A DNA stretch of 39,139 bases from Lingula anatina (GCF_001039355.2 NW_019775280.1:434729-473867); one strand, 5' to 3'; counted from the stretch's first letter, positions 1-11,330 are shown. Translations and numbers: made by a program. The notes: generated from the sequence alone by a model not told the origin.

Positions 1-634
1 AACAACGTTTATTCAAAAGAATGAAGTGGAGGCAAGGCGCTGGAAGCATTATATGCTCTCCACAAAATTAAATTAAATAAGTAAATAAATAAAACAAATG
101 GATAGGTATATACATATATACAACAGAGTAAATGTAAAACTTCATATATATCAGGAGCACAAGTTAAGTACAGAAAGAAAGAAGAGGAAAAGAGATAGAA
201 CCTATTAAGTGATAACAAAGTTTACGAGAAGAAAATTTGCAACAGTTTCGAAGATAATTTCATTTTGGGTGGGTGATAAGGATTTATGACCGTAGAGAAA
301 TAACGACAGCTTTTCTTTTTGTGTTTTGAAAGAGGTCTTGCTTGCATGTAGAGTTTCATTTATTTTTGGTAAAGGGGAGAAAGGTTAATTCCTCTAATGT
401 GGAATGAAACATTTTGTTGGCTTTCAAATGATAGGACACTCACTATCATCTTCATAGTAGTTAGTTTATGTGCACGTGTGCCTAACGGGTGTGCAAAAAA
501 TACCCATAAAATAACCAGATACATATGTCAATTCTGGTAACTAGTGAAAAACCTATCTTTAGCCCTGATAGAGGGTAGACACTCACCGCGTTAGTTGTGA
601 TAATGATAGAGGATATTAATAAAATTGCACTAGG
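1..634. other. Left-edge intergenic DNA, no gene seen
   Basis: AT-rich sequence with only short accidental open frames that lack splice signals, family motifs or biased composition. No RNA gene or clear repeat was recognised. It runs up to a decayed transposase at 635. Confidence 0.5.
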
Positions 635-975
635 TCGGGGCAAGAACGAGGGTGCACTCACATTACCATCTTCGGTGGTATTTTCGACGCAGAATTGTTT
701 GAGGAGATTTTGCTTTCGGTCCCATTCTTTAGGGATAAAATGGCTCATAAGCATAGATTTATGCAAGATAATGACCCAAAGCATACCAACAGAGTAGAAC
801 AGCAATTTATTAAGGGCAATGGTATTAACTTGTTTAAAACGCCACTGGAGAGTCCGGACCTCAACCCAATCGAGATAATTCGTGGGTTGCTCTCACGCAC
901 CACCTCAGGAAATTGAAGCCAAGGACGATTTAGTGGCAGGTGTAACGAAACTGAGTGTGCGTGTAACAGAAGGTC
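635..975 (+). pseudogene. Decayed Tc1/mariner transposase fragment
   Basis: The open frame 635-916 carries the C-terminal part of a Tc1-like DDE transposase. It shows FDAELFEEIL, then FMQDNDPKHT with the second catalytic Asp, then SPDLNPIE just before the third acidic residue. After about 880 the reading continues in other frames: HHLRKLKPRT is found in one frame and the following DDLVAGVTK in another, so there are at least two frameshifts as well as a stop. The N-terminal DNA-binding domains are absent. I could not identify terminal inverted repeats or a TA duplication around it. It is a dead relic; the family assignment is firm, the boundaries are not. Confidence 0.85.
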
Positions 976-3974
976 CTCCCTCCATATAGTTATATGGTTA
1001 GGGTTAGTTTGACCTAAGTGGGTCAAAATCTAGGGCGAGGCTCTCCTGTACAAATGAATGGGAAGCGGACTCTCTGTTATGGGGGACTCTCTGTCACGTT
1101 ACACCGGCATTCAGAGTTTTTGACAGGCAATCACTGGAGACGAATGTGTGAAATACATTTATCCCGTCTTTTAAGTGATGCCGGTGTTTATAAAAAGAGA
1201 GGGAAGAGCCTCTGGTTTTTGAAAAAGTGATTCCTTTGTTAATTTACAGCAATTTATATATCTATTTACAGCGATTTATTGGTTTAATTATAAAATCATT
1301 CATTTATTTAATTCTTTCAATCATTTTTTTTTATTTAATTTTAATTAAAATTAAAATTATTTATTAAGTCTTTAAATTATTTATTCTTTTACGGATTCAC
1401 TCTATTATCATATATAAAATGTGACTTAATGTACTAATTGCGGCTACACATCGGCTTGTTTTGTACATATTTTATAAAAATAATAATTATCTTTTTGCCA
1501 TATACTGTTCCTTTTTTGAAAATGCTATTTGCTTATTCTTTCCTTATTCCTCATTCATTATCATTCATATTTTATAGATACTATTTGCAATGAGATGTTA
1601 TTTTTGAAACAGGATGAATTGTTGATTGTGCTAATGCATGGTGCTGATGCTCGTGCATGTTAATCAAACAAACAACAATTAGTCTAATTTTTGACTACGG
1701 GACACTTCATATTGAATGAAATAACTAATACCAAATTTAACTAGAAGTTTTTTAAGCAACACTTAGGCACCGTTCACATGAAAAATCTAAATTCTAAAAA
1801 TCCAAAAATCCATTGGTGGTATCTAGTGACCACGATCTGTGCCCTAAATACTCCTCGGCGTAATTAACTAGCAGAGCGAGCGAGTTACTTACAAAGCTGT
1901 AATTAATTCTCGGCTGCGCTCGAAGGAGAGTCTGACAACTTGACGCATGCGCAGTAATAAGTTAGAGAGAAAGAAATAGCGGTCGCGGTTGCTTTGAAAA
2001 TGTGTTTGTCGATTTTGTGCAAAGAGATGAGGTCTATATACACACACGACAGATATGAGTGCAATATGATGAACTCCATAGTTTAGAGATACTATGCATG
2101 CAAAATTCGGTTTTGCTTTCATCGGAGGTATAAAAATCTCATTATTTCTAGCAGAACACATGGTTGCCATTCAGACGTGTTGCTTCCCAACTAAAATACA
2201 ATGTTAATGACAGTCTGAGCACGTTTTATAGAGCACGTCACACCAGTCTGACAGTTTAGACGGACTGAGAAACATAGCGGTGCTCTATCCTTCATATTCG
2301 TACTTTCAATTGCGCGAAAACAAATAGTAAATAATAAATAGTAAATAAGTTTATTAAAACATGGCAACCAAAAGGCTGAAGTTATACATAACATGGAGTG
2401 AGAATAAAATTTACAAATTAAAATAATGATATACAGGTATCATATAGGATATGCGAATAGAACTTAATGAGATAAAAAAAGGATAAATTAAAATAAATGA
2501 ATAAAATAAATTTTTGCACAGGCATCTGAAAGTTAGTGTAAAAGAGGAAGGAGTAATGATAATTAAATACAATAAATTAAATACAATAAATGAGTTTCAA
2601 AAGTAAAACTTAGGCCACTAATGGTTTAATAAAGAGAAAGGAATAAAAGTGTTTTAAAACGTTCAGTTCTAATTTTTGGTATGTTAAACGCTTTTCAATG
2701 CAAATAAACATGATTACTTCCATCTGGCAAAAAGTTACAGGGTCACAGTCCATGTAATTAGCCAATCTTATTGTTACCAGATGACTAATAGACAGACATG
2801 ATAGAGTTCCAACGACCAGTCCATTGTCCTCAGGTTTAGAGTGCAAATACGTTGTCCATGATCTACAAGTGATGGGACCAGGTCCACCGTCACACCTAAA
2901 TAGAGACTAAACGATATGCATGATGGAGGATTAATTTTTTGTTTCTTTCTTACTTTGTTGCACCTCTCTTTATCACTGGTCCAAACCAAAACGTAATTAA
3001 GCAGGATTTTTTGCTAATTCCACACTTGTAAATAGTTTCCGTTGTTCACTGGTTTTATTGCAGCGATTAAGAAGGGTTTAACGGCACATCTAGGTATATA
3101 AAAATCGCACTTGCACGATACAGGGTTAATAAAAGGGACTGGCAAGCCAGGATTGTGACACATTCTTCAAATGCAAAAAAAAAAAAAAAAAAAAAAAAAA
3201 ACATGCACATATTTGAAAACTTTAGACAAATACACAATCAAAATAAATAACAAAAAAAAAAAAAAATAATAAATAAAAAATAAATCAAAATAAATATCAA
3301 TAAAGATGACATGTAAAGTGTGGCAAAATTTCCGTGTACTCTATACACAATACTGCCCACGGCATATGTACGTGATGAGGGATGAGCAACATATGTCAAA
3401 AGGTAATATTTGAATATACGACCATGTGTCATAAATGTATAAAGGGGAACAGTCAAACTACGGACGTCATTATTCAGACAGAGGGAATATACAACACCAC
3501 CAAACAGAAGAGACGCACAGAAGTGGCTCTGAAAAACGGTAAAGTAAATGACAAAGTGTATATATTTGTATATACCCAGTATGTAATAAAATGCGCTTGG
3601 AGTGACATTTTAACACCTTTGTCTTATATCTTCATCTTTCTTTAATTCAAATTTAACAATTTTTCCAATTATTTATTTTACAAATAAATCCAATTTTAAC
3701 TGAGCTTCATACAAGTTTTAAAGATAAAGGTATATGCTGATGAAAATAGCTACACTTAAACGTGTAAAAACAATCGGATAAACGCGCGCTAAATTGGGGT
3801 AAGAGGTTACCATGTCAAATTCCTTTTCCAGTACTTTTTGGCTTTCAGTTTGATACGTGTTTTGTTTTGTATGTTTGTATGTTTTGTATGTCTTCTTTTG
3901 TCTTACAGCTGAAAGAGACACCTCTATGTTAATAAACGTATAATTTAACAGAGACAGAGCAGACAGAAAGCAGG
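976..3974. other. Intergenic region upstream of the collagen-like gene
   Basis: About 3 kb of AT-rich DNA with no recognisable coding exon. It contains A-rich runs near 3175-3200 and 3254-3266 and a small inverted repeat of ACACCGGCAT (around 1110) with its complement (around 1180). The part just before 3975 presumably holds the promoter of the collagen-like gene, but I could not define a TATA box or initiator with confidence. Confidence 0.4.
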
Positions 3975-6744
3975 ATGCAGCTATACTGGCTTAAATTTGT
4001 GATCCTGTGTACTTTGATACGTGGCGTATCAGGTAAGAAAGCTTTCAGGAAAAAGTTCGGGAGATGGAAGCAATTTTACTATTTAGTTAATTAAATTGAA
4101 ATAAAATCAAATTTGTACAAGATAAAAATGCAGTTATTATACCATTATATCCTTAACAATATAAGTAAAATAACTTTATCAGTTGTACATCTCTTTAATG
4201 CACAAATCTGCTGTCTTTTAGCGGCGTTGTTTCCGAGCAATCTTACAGAAACTAGTGGACCACCGGGTACAGGGGGACCACCAGGGACAGGAGGTCCACA
4301 AGGTACAGAAGGGCCTCCAGGTACAGGGGGTTCATCTGGAACAGGTCCACCAGGTACAGGAGGACCACCAGGGACAAGGGGGGCTTTAGGCACAAGCGGA
4401 CCACCAGGTACAGAAGGACCTCCAGGAACAAGTGGACCACCAGGTACAGAAGGACCTTCAGGAACAAGTGGTCCACCAGGTACAGGAGGACCCCCCGGAA
4501 CAGGAGGACCACCAGCAACAGGAGGACCACCAGGTACAGGAGGACCGCCGGCAACAGGAGGGCCACCGGCAACAGCAGGACCACCGGCAACAGCCGGGCC
4601 ACCAGGAACAGGGGGGTCACCGGGAACAGACGGTCCACTGGGAACAGCAGGGCCACCAGGAACAGCCGGGACATCAGGAACAGAGGGGCCAACAGGTACA
4701 GGTGGCCCACCAGCAACAAGTGGACCACCGGGCACAGGGGGGCCACCAGGGACAAGTGGTCCACCGGGAACAGGCGGCCCGCCGGGAACAGAGGGGCCAC
4801 CGGGAACAGCAGGGCCACCAGGAACAGCAGGGCCATCAGGAACAGGAGGTCCACCAGGTACAGGTGGCCCACCAGCAGGCAGTGGACCACCGGGCACAGG
4901 AGGGCCACCAGGGTCAAGTGGCCCACCGGGAACAGGAGGCCCACAGGCAACAGGTGGGCCACCTGGGACAGGAGGACCACCAGGGACAGGAGGACCACCA
5001 GGGACAGGAGGACCACCGGCAACTGGAGGACCACCCGGAACTGGAGGTCCACCAGGCGCAGGAGGGCCACCAGGAACAGGCGGTCCCACAGGAACCGGAG
5101 GTCCACAAGGAATAAACACTGGTGGACCCCCAGGAACTGAAGGACCCAAAGGTAAGACCAAAGGAAATAAATCAAACTGAACCATTTCGATTACGTTTTA
5201 CATATTACCATTGTCATAAAAACAACTGCTCTTCAACTTCATCCCCAGTATGTTTATTCAGTCGATCATACCTGAAAGCTGCCTAAATTTGATTAAGGGA
5301 GGGAAGCATGAAGTAAATGTTTTTCCAGGCAAAAATTCTCCAGATTCAACATTAATATTGTTTACACACTCAAACTACCACCCCTTATGCCTAGTTAACC
5401 GACTTGATGGCAGGGAAATACAGAAGATATTGTAGTTATTAAAGTATGGAAGAAGGCGTGGGTAATTAATGAATGCACCCTGGGGATAAAATTAAACATT
5501 TCCCAGGATGTCCATTAGTACACCTGGTTAAGAATAACTGGCATAAAATGGATTTCTAGAAAGAACAATTAATAACAATCACATTTTATGAAATCGCCGA
5601 GAACTAGTATTATATGAGCTGGATTTCACTTATTGTGAATAATGTATTGACACATTAAGGATATCAATATTACAGGTTTGAAAGGTATGGTCGGACCGCC
5701 TGGTGACATAAAGGGCCAAAAAGGTCAGAAGGGAATGATGGGAAATGTAGGGAATTTTGGTGCCACAGGAGAAATGGGCATAAAAGGAATGAAGGGGATT
5801 AAAGGAATGAAGGGGATGAGTGCAATTGGACAGAAAGGACAGAAGGGTGATACCATGACAATGGTGCAAATGCGTCCTGGAAGACAGCCGAGTCCACCGG
5901 GTACCCCTTCAATGGTCACGAATGGTGCTGTTACTGCTGGGATGCAACACATACCAGTTGACTGGCCTCAAAGAAAATTAACAGATGCAGAAGATATAAG
6001 CCCAGGTTTGTTTTGCTGTGGGGCATCTTGTCAACCTCTCTCATTCTCTGTCTCTTTTCACAATGAAACAAACTTAAGCCGTGTTGAGAAAATTTTAATC
6101 TTCTCACTTCCACTGAGGCACCCAATCATTCAATCAGTTGGGGCAGTGTGGAGATCTTGGATCGTTACCCCCTGAGGTTCAATCGAGGGATGAAGGGGGG
6201 TATTTACATCCAGGGCCGGGGACCATCACTTAAAAAGAATCGGGGTGAGGGGGTGGGGGTGGTACAAAGTTTTCCGCGTCTGGGACAGTTTAATAGTGAT
6301 CAGTTCTCACTATAAACTGTTCACTATACACTGTCTCATAACTTAAGTGTGGCTGATGAATTCCCTAGCGTTGGGGTGAAAGCTTTCACAGGCACACTTT
6401 CAGTTTGTATTGGGATTAAGTAAAAAGTTTAAAATTTCCCAAACATGATTGAAAATATAACTCAGGTTCACTTTAATCAGAAACTTACAAAGTAAATCAT
6501 TATTTGAACTTTTCCTAATCTGTTCTGTTTTACTATCTATTTGATCTCTGTCCATACCAATTGTAATGTTTCATTTACAGACCTTAAGGCAAAGCTGGAT
6601 GCGGCTATAAAACACCAAATCATCCTAAGCTGCATAATAGGGACGGTGCTCAATGGAACCATTGCCATATACATTGTTTACTTCCGGGCGCGACGCAGAG
6701 AGAAAGCCGCCATTGCTAGATTGCGACAAAAACTTTTATATTAG
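3975..6744 (+). CDS. Transmembrane collagen-like protein, 4 coding exons, 493 aa
   Basis: Exons are 3975-4032, 4222-5151, 5676-6005 and 6581-6744; every intron is phase 1 and GT-AG, and the joined frame is 1482 nt. Exon 1 encodes a hydrophobic signal peptide (residues 1-19). Exon 2 begins with a short linker with an NLT glycosylation sequon (Asn26), then about 290 residues of Gly-X-Y made mostly of the hexapeptide GPPGTG and its A/S/E variants. Exon 3 adds a different Gly-X-Y block rich in Lys and Met ([10 protein letters not shown]) and then a non-collagenous linker. Exon 4 encodes a hydrophobic span (about 453-474) followed by a 19-residue basic tail, suggesting type I topology with the collagen outside the cell. 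By family knowledge such a protein would trimerise; a role in matrix, cuticle or shell is inference. A few one-residue breaks interrupt the Gly register (for example GSSGT before GPP). I recognise no specific orthologue. Confidence 0.85.
4250..5135 (+). repeat. Coding minisatellite, 18-bp unit (GPPGTG hexapeptide)
   Basis: Almost all of collagen exon 2 is a degenerate tandem array of an 18-bp unit encoding G-P-P-G-T-G, with Y-position variants A, S, E and R and X-position variants A, L, Q and S. The unit length is a multiple of nine, so gains and losses keep both reading frame and Gly-X-Y register. Synonymous third positions vary among units, so the array is not freshly expanded, though adjacent units near 4970-5020 are near-identical. 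The reverse strand is also free of stops here, as a by-product of the repeat composition. Confidence 0.9.
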
Positions 6745-6955
6745 TTAAAAGTGAGAAGTTTTCCAATTATTTATTGCAATCGTGGGGAATTAATTACTAT
6801 GTACTCATCTAAGCTTATCTATTCTTATCTTGTAAATGAATTTAAAAATCCACTTGCCAAGGAGATCCAAGATCGAGGTTATAATATCATATGGACTGTT
6901 TTAACAAAGTTGGTTTTGAAGGGTGAGGTCATCACAATTTTGAGGTTTGGTATAC

Positions 6956-6961
6956 AATAAA
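6956..6961 (+). terminator. Candidate polyadenylation signal of the collagen-like gene
   Basis: AATAAA lies about 210 bp after the stop codon at 6744 and is the first clean match downstream. Position and sequence fit; no transcript evidence is available. Confidence 0.5.
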
Positions 6962-7834
6962 TACTTTAATTACAAATATAGTGTGTGGGTTGTGCTGAAT
7001 TATTTTATGGTTTCTGAACACACGAACGTTTTTGAAATGAGCCATTTTTGAGACATTGATTAATCATATGTGCCAAACATGTCATGTACGTGTCAGAACA
7101 TTATTAAACACAGGCCTACATTATACTGTTATTATTATTATTGTCGTTGTTGTTGCTGTTGTTGTTGTACATACAGTGTACATTTGTAGAACAGAAAAGA
7201 GTCACATGTGCAATAAGTCCTTAGCATATACAAAACATTTTATTCAACTTTCGTTGCTTTAGTTCGTACCTACTTCTGTCGAAATGTAGTTACTGTACCT
7301 GGCAAAAAAGCGCGTTTTCACATCAAGTGGCTTTGTTCAACTTTGTGGAGTGGTGTTTCACTTAAAACCAAGAACAAAATAAGACAATATGACCCTATGA
7401 ATTTCAAAGTGTCACGTGTGCAAGAGGTCCTAGACTACGCATGTACAAAACATTTTTCTTGGCTCAGCTTTCATACCTAGTTTGCACCGAATCTGTCTAA
7501 ATTGAATTATTGTACTTGGCAACAATAAATGAAAAAAATAAGTAAAAAAAAAAAAACGAACACACTTTTACGAAATATGACTTTCCTTAAATTTGTGGTG
7601 CGATATTTCACTTAAAACCAAAAACAAAATAAAATCATATGACGCTTTGAATTTTAATATCTATGACTTCTGGTATGTTCAATGCTCTTTCGCCCTTTTC
7701 TAGTTATTTCCAGTATTTATTGATTCTCATTCACTTCCATAACAAATAAAATCCACTGTTTAGAGGTAGACGACGATTTTATGGATACACATATGCTGAA
7801 TAGTCATATGTAAATTTTCAAGATATATGACATA

Positions 7835-7905
<71 letters not shown>

Positions 7906-8460
7906 AACATCACGGGACCAATTTTGGAAGGCAATGACAGTTTTTCTAGTCCTGGTCGGGAGTAGATTGCTGTTCAAATAATTAATATAAATTTGGCATA
8001 CATCTAGAAGGTATATTACTGCATGTTTTATCGCTTATAGGCAGGCATTTGTTAATTTGAAAATAGCGTCTCAAGCGTCATGTAAAATGGCAACTCGCGC
8101 AATACCCATGTTGAACACTTAAATTTAAATCGTTTTAAACATGAACGCGGCTGCAGGGCATAAAATTAAGCCACGTGAAATTTACCAAACAATTTAATTA
8201 AGTATAACTTTCACATTAAAAAGATAACACTAACCACCTTTAAAATATTACGAATTGTTAACTTACTTGTGCCTTGGCAGAGCTCCGTATTGACCGCCTT
8301 CGTGAGCCACATTGTATTCTAGGCAACCACCCTAGGCTGTTTATAAGAACTTATTTTAATGATTTAAACCAAGTAAAATTACTCTGACATATGCCTGCCT
8401 CTAGCTTAGAGACACGAGAAAGTTCATATTTCTACTCTGCACGGTATTTTTTTAACATTC
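6962..8460. other. Intergenic AT-rich DNA without genes
   Basis: No exon was recognised. It includes short trinucleotide runs near 7130-7170, an A-rich run near 7540, two related short blocks (about 7330-7390 and 7590-7640, sharing a TTTCACTTAAAACCA core), and the long AT microsatellite listed separately. Confidence 0.45.
7838..7901. repeat. (AT)n microsatellite
   Basis: A perfect AT dinucleotide run of about 32 units, self-complementary and able to form a cruciform; probably of variable length between individuals. Confidence 0.95.
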
Positions 8461-9534
8461 TCGCCTGCGGCTCGACAATACACTCGTAATATTTCACGTA
8501 CAGCTCGGCGACTCGTATTGTATCTATCAGATAAGCACGTCATGTACGAGTGCGTTCCACTGTCTGTTGCACTCACGTCACTCACTAGCTAATAAGGGCC
8601 CAGTATCTGTATATCGGGTCCTAGCGCCCACCACGGATAAGACAACAATGAAAACAAGTCGCTTCCCGAACTTTTTATCATGAAATAGCATTTACCCAAA
8701 AATTGAAAATTTGTATATAGAATATATATTTTATGGACGGTTACTAAATGACGCAAAATGCGTGTGCGCATCTTTATGCAGCCCAAAAACATATTCATGG
8801 TCATATCAGACAATTATTAGAAATTTACTATACAGTGCCGTTAGATTAAAATGGACTTTATTAACCCTACCTGGTGGAAAGGAGGTGCCATCCTGACGTT
8901 TTATTTCTGTAATAAAGCGTGACAGCCAGTAGTCCACATATGCCAAGTCTCCGTCCTACCCTCTACAAGGTCGACAGATTGATTTCTCACAGACATGTCT
9001 CTAGATAAATAAACAGTCATTGGCTCTGTCTTGCTTTTTCCATTTTTCCGTGTACAATCTGCCACCCTGGTAGAGGGTAGGAATTGACCACTTTCTGTCT
9101 TCCATGGTGACCCTTCTAAAATAGCGCCAGGTGCGTCAATCACTGAAGACGTTGCATGCCCATTTGGTGCTACTTTGAGTATGTGCCGGTATTCTATTAG
9201 CTATATTAGCATTGAACGCAGAATCATCTAAAGTGTCTTCGAATCTCTTGGAAGATTCCTCTATCGCGAAAGTTTTGAAAAGAGACTGCGTACTGAAGAC
9301 ACGTGTTCAGCCTTGTCTTCCGTCGTCCAACGCAGGACTAAGTGACCACAAGGACCCCTAACATGTATGCGTAAAATATAGCAAGGGCAGTGTAGTAGCC
9401 AATCAGAGGCCGTGGTTTGAGCCAGATACAACACTCGTCGCTGACGTGTACGTGAAAATTACTCGTGTATTGTCTTGCCTGCGTAATATTTCACTACACC
9501 TCGACGACTCGTATTGTATCTATCACATAAGAGG
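8461..9534. mobile_element. Composite inverted/direct repeat element, non-autonomous
   Basis: The block 8461-8535 (core CGACAATACACTCGTAATA, then CGACTCGTATTGTATCTATC) recurs at the other end in two ways. The stretch 9434-9485 is its inverted complement (GTACGTGAAA, then ACTCGTGTATTGTC), and 9478-9530 repeats it directly (GCGTAATATTTCAC, then CGACTCGTATTGTATCTATC). The interior has no transposase-like frame. This looks like a foldback or MITE-type element about 1.07 kb long, possibly with a partial tandem end. I did not find a certain target-site duplication, so the ends are approximate. Confidence 0.55.
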
Positions 9535-9587
9535 GCCCTGACCGCTATACCACCTAGCAGTCAGTGAGTGTGAACATCTACTCACAT

Positions 9588-9637
9588 CAGTCTGATGAAG
9601 GACTTCGCCCGTAAGCTTACGGTATGAAAAATTTCGG
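9588..9637 (+). other. Weak hammerhead-ribozyme-like motif
   Basis: A CTGATGA box at about 9592 is followed by GGACTTCGCCC, then a perfect 14-base palindrome CCGTAAGCTTACGG, then GAAA and TTTCGG. Hammerhead cores, including those in Penelope-like elements, contain CUGAUGA, a short hairpin and GAAA. Here the region between the boxes is longer than usual and stems I and III were not demonstrated, so this is at best a decayed copy. Confidence 0.25.
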
Positions 9638-9639
9638 CT

Positions 9640-10794
9640 TGTGTTTGATAATTTTCATTTATGAAAATTGTTATTGTTCTATAAAATGGAACATAAAGCA
9701 TTTGTAACAATTGTTATTTATCAAGCGCTCTTAATTCAACCACTTGCATTATCTATATCGCAGCATGTTTCACCTGGACGCGTACAATTTTTACTGAGGA
9801 TCAAAATTAAAAGACGACTACTTGCTTTTCCTTGCTCATAAACTGATATTCATTGTCACAAAAATGTTTCAAATTCTCGTCACAATTGGACGATTTAGAA
9901 AATATATATCTACATATGGCCTCCTTTTTCAGAAATGAATTACTTTCAATGTTTTAGCAAAACTATGTAAGCCTTTCCAATAAATATTCGTTTATTGTGC
10001 ATATAAAACGAATGCCGAGGTAAAATTTCCTTGTTTTCCACTGATTAAAGAAAGTGGTAAAGGGATAACAACTCTTCATGTGAGATTCAAAATTTCACAA
10101 TAAATGTATTGTAATCAAATGGTAGAAATATAATAAATTCCATTTTACCACCAAAAAGGCACTTATAGCAATTATTTTGGTACATGTATCTGTGCTCGAC
10201 CTTCATTGACAGCTACCCCTATTATAAACTCTTAAAACATTATTGCCAAAAACCACACTAACAAAAAACACGGAATGTCGGAATGGATTCACTACGTATA
10301 CTCGTTGGAAAGGTTGGAAAAATTATTGGAAAGGTAGGAAAATTGTCATGTACCCCAGTAATTCTGTTCTATGGCCTTTTCCCACCAAAATGAAGAGTTG
10401 TCATCCCTTTAATGTTAGAGTTCCCCGAAAACGAACTGGCCTTGTATAAATTACAAAACAAAACAAGACAAAACTTATTACATAAAATAAAATATCAGTT
10501 TGTGCTCATAATTATGTAAAAGACATTTTCTGAATGCTGTCGATCACTTTAATACTGTAATGTAATGTGTAAACTCGTCCTACATTGTGCTCCTTAAAAT
10601 TTTACAATATAATTATCATCTAACAAACAGGATATTAGGAAATTCAATATAAGTACTAGTATGTTCACAGTAGTCTTTTTATGATTGTAAATAGCCCTGA
10701 AAATATTAAATCTCTATTTGACTAGTGTTTTTTTTTTCACCCTGTGCTTCTCTGACAGATTTAGGCAGCTGAAAGCAGAGGTAGAATTTTGGGC
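9640..10794. other. Intergenic DNA, no gene seen
   Basis: AT-rich sequence with only short unsupported open frames. No coding exon, RNA gene or clear mobile element was recognised. Confidence 0.45.
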
Positions 10795-11160
10795 ACAGGC
10801 CCCAAGCCGGCAATTTCCAAGGGGGTGGGGTGGGGTGGGGGGTGGGGGTGGGGGGGCTTCTGAAAAGGTACCTTCTACAGGCCCGTAGCCAGCAATTTCA
10901 AAAGGGGGGTTCTTTTTCTGAAAAAGTGGACCTTTTCCCATAAAAACTTCATGTACCTGGAACAAATTTTACCCAAAGTGGACCTTTCCCAGCAAAAGGG
11001 GCGGTTCTTTTGAATCCCCCAAACCTCCCCCTGGCTACGGGCCTGCTTCTACCATAAAACCCTGTGTACCTAGATCAGATTTTACCCAGAGAGGACATTT
11101 TCTGGTAAGAAGGGAGGTTCGTTTGAACCCCCTAGAACCCCCTCTAGCTTTGGGCCTGTC
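10795..11160. mobile_element. Nested pair of miniature inverted-repeat elements
   Basis: An outer pair of imperfect inverted ends (ACAGGCCCCAAGCCGGCAA near 10795; its complement-like CTAGCTTTGGGCCTGT ending near 11159) encloses an inner pair, CAGGCCCGTAGCCAG at 10878 and CTGGCTACGGGCCTG ending at 11045. The inner pair is a perfect 15-base inverted repeat. Outer and inner ends are related to each other, so one family member appears to have inserted into, or been duplicated inside, another. Internal motifs of the AAGTGGACCTTTTCC type recur near 10925, 10975 and (diverged) 11090. No coding capacity. Confidence 0.6.
10820..10857 (+). other. G-quadruplex-prone G-run cluster
   Basis: Six or more runs of four to seven guanines separated by single T bases lie in the left arm of the outer miniature element. 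This easily meets the usual four-run G-quadruplex pattern; actual folding is untested. Confidence 0.7.
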
Positions 11161-11224
11161 ATAACAGTACAACTAGACCAGTTCAGTTGAGACTAGGACT
11201 GAGTTCCAATCCCTAAATTGATCT

Positions 11225-11330
11225 AACAGGATCGGTCCATCTCCACGGGGTTTCTCGCTAAATTGCTTTCAGCTTAAGTGGCTTAGATGTCTGGGACGCC
11301 TACTTAAGCTGCTAAACAATAGTTTATTAC
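11225..11330. repeat. Dispersed repeat copy 1
   Basis: The segment with CTCGCTAAATTGCTTTCA, a TTAAGTGGCTTA core and CTGGGACGCCTACTTAAG resembles 31557-31625, which has CTCGCTAAAGTGCTTTCA then CTGGCACGCTTCCTTGAG. A more diverged inverted copy may lie at 15286-15370. The family is unidentified and non-coding; it overlaps the end of the nucleoside hydrolase transcript. Confidence 0.4.
11323..11328 (-). terminator. Candidate polyadenylation signal of the nucleoside hydrolase
   Basis: AATAAA on the minus strand about 130 bp past the stop codon at 11457. It falls inside the dispersed repeat copy, so the transposed sequence may supply the signal. Confidence 0.45.

Noticed and set aside
1889-2170. 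93-residue minus-strand open frame near the left edge
   Set aside because: No recognisable domain, composition or splice context; length is within chance expectation for this region.
4252-5175. Further open frames on both strands across the collagen repeat (Leu/Val-rich and Gln/His-rich)
   Set aside because: They are alternative readings of the same periodic DNA and are confined to the repeat.
4145-5185. Long antisense open frame (346 codons, Pro/Val/Gly-rich) opposite collagen exon 2
   Set aside because: It is a mirror of the 18-bp repeat, whose composition avoids stops in several frames; it has no splice context, and the sense frame has a signal peptide, membrane anchor and phase-consistent exons.
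8901-9143. 80-residue minus-strand open frame within the composite repeat
   Set aside because: No similarity to a known domain was recognised, and it sits inside a non-coding mobile element with internal inverted repeats.
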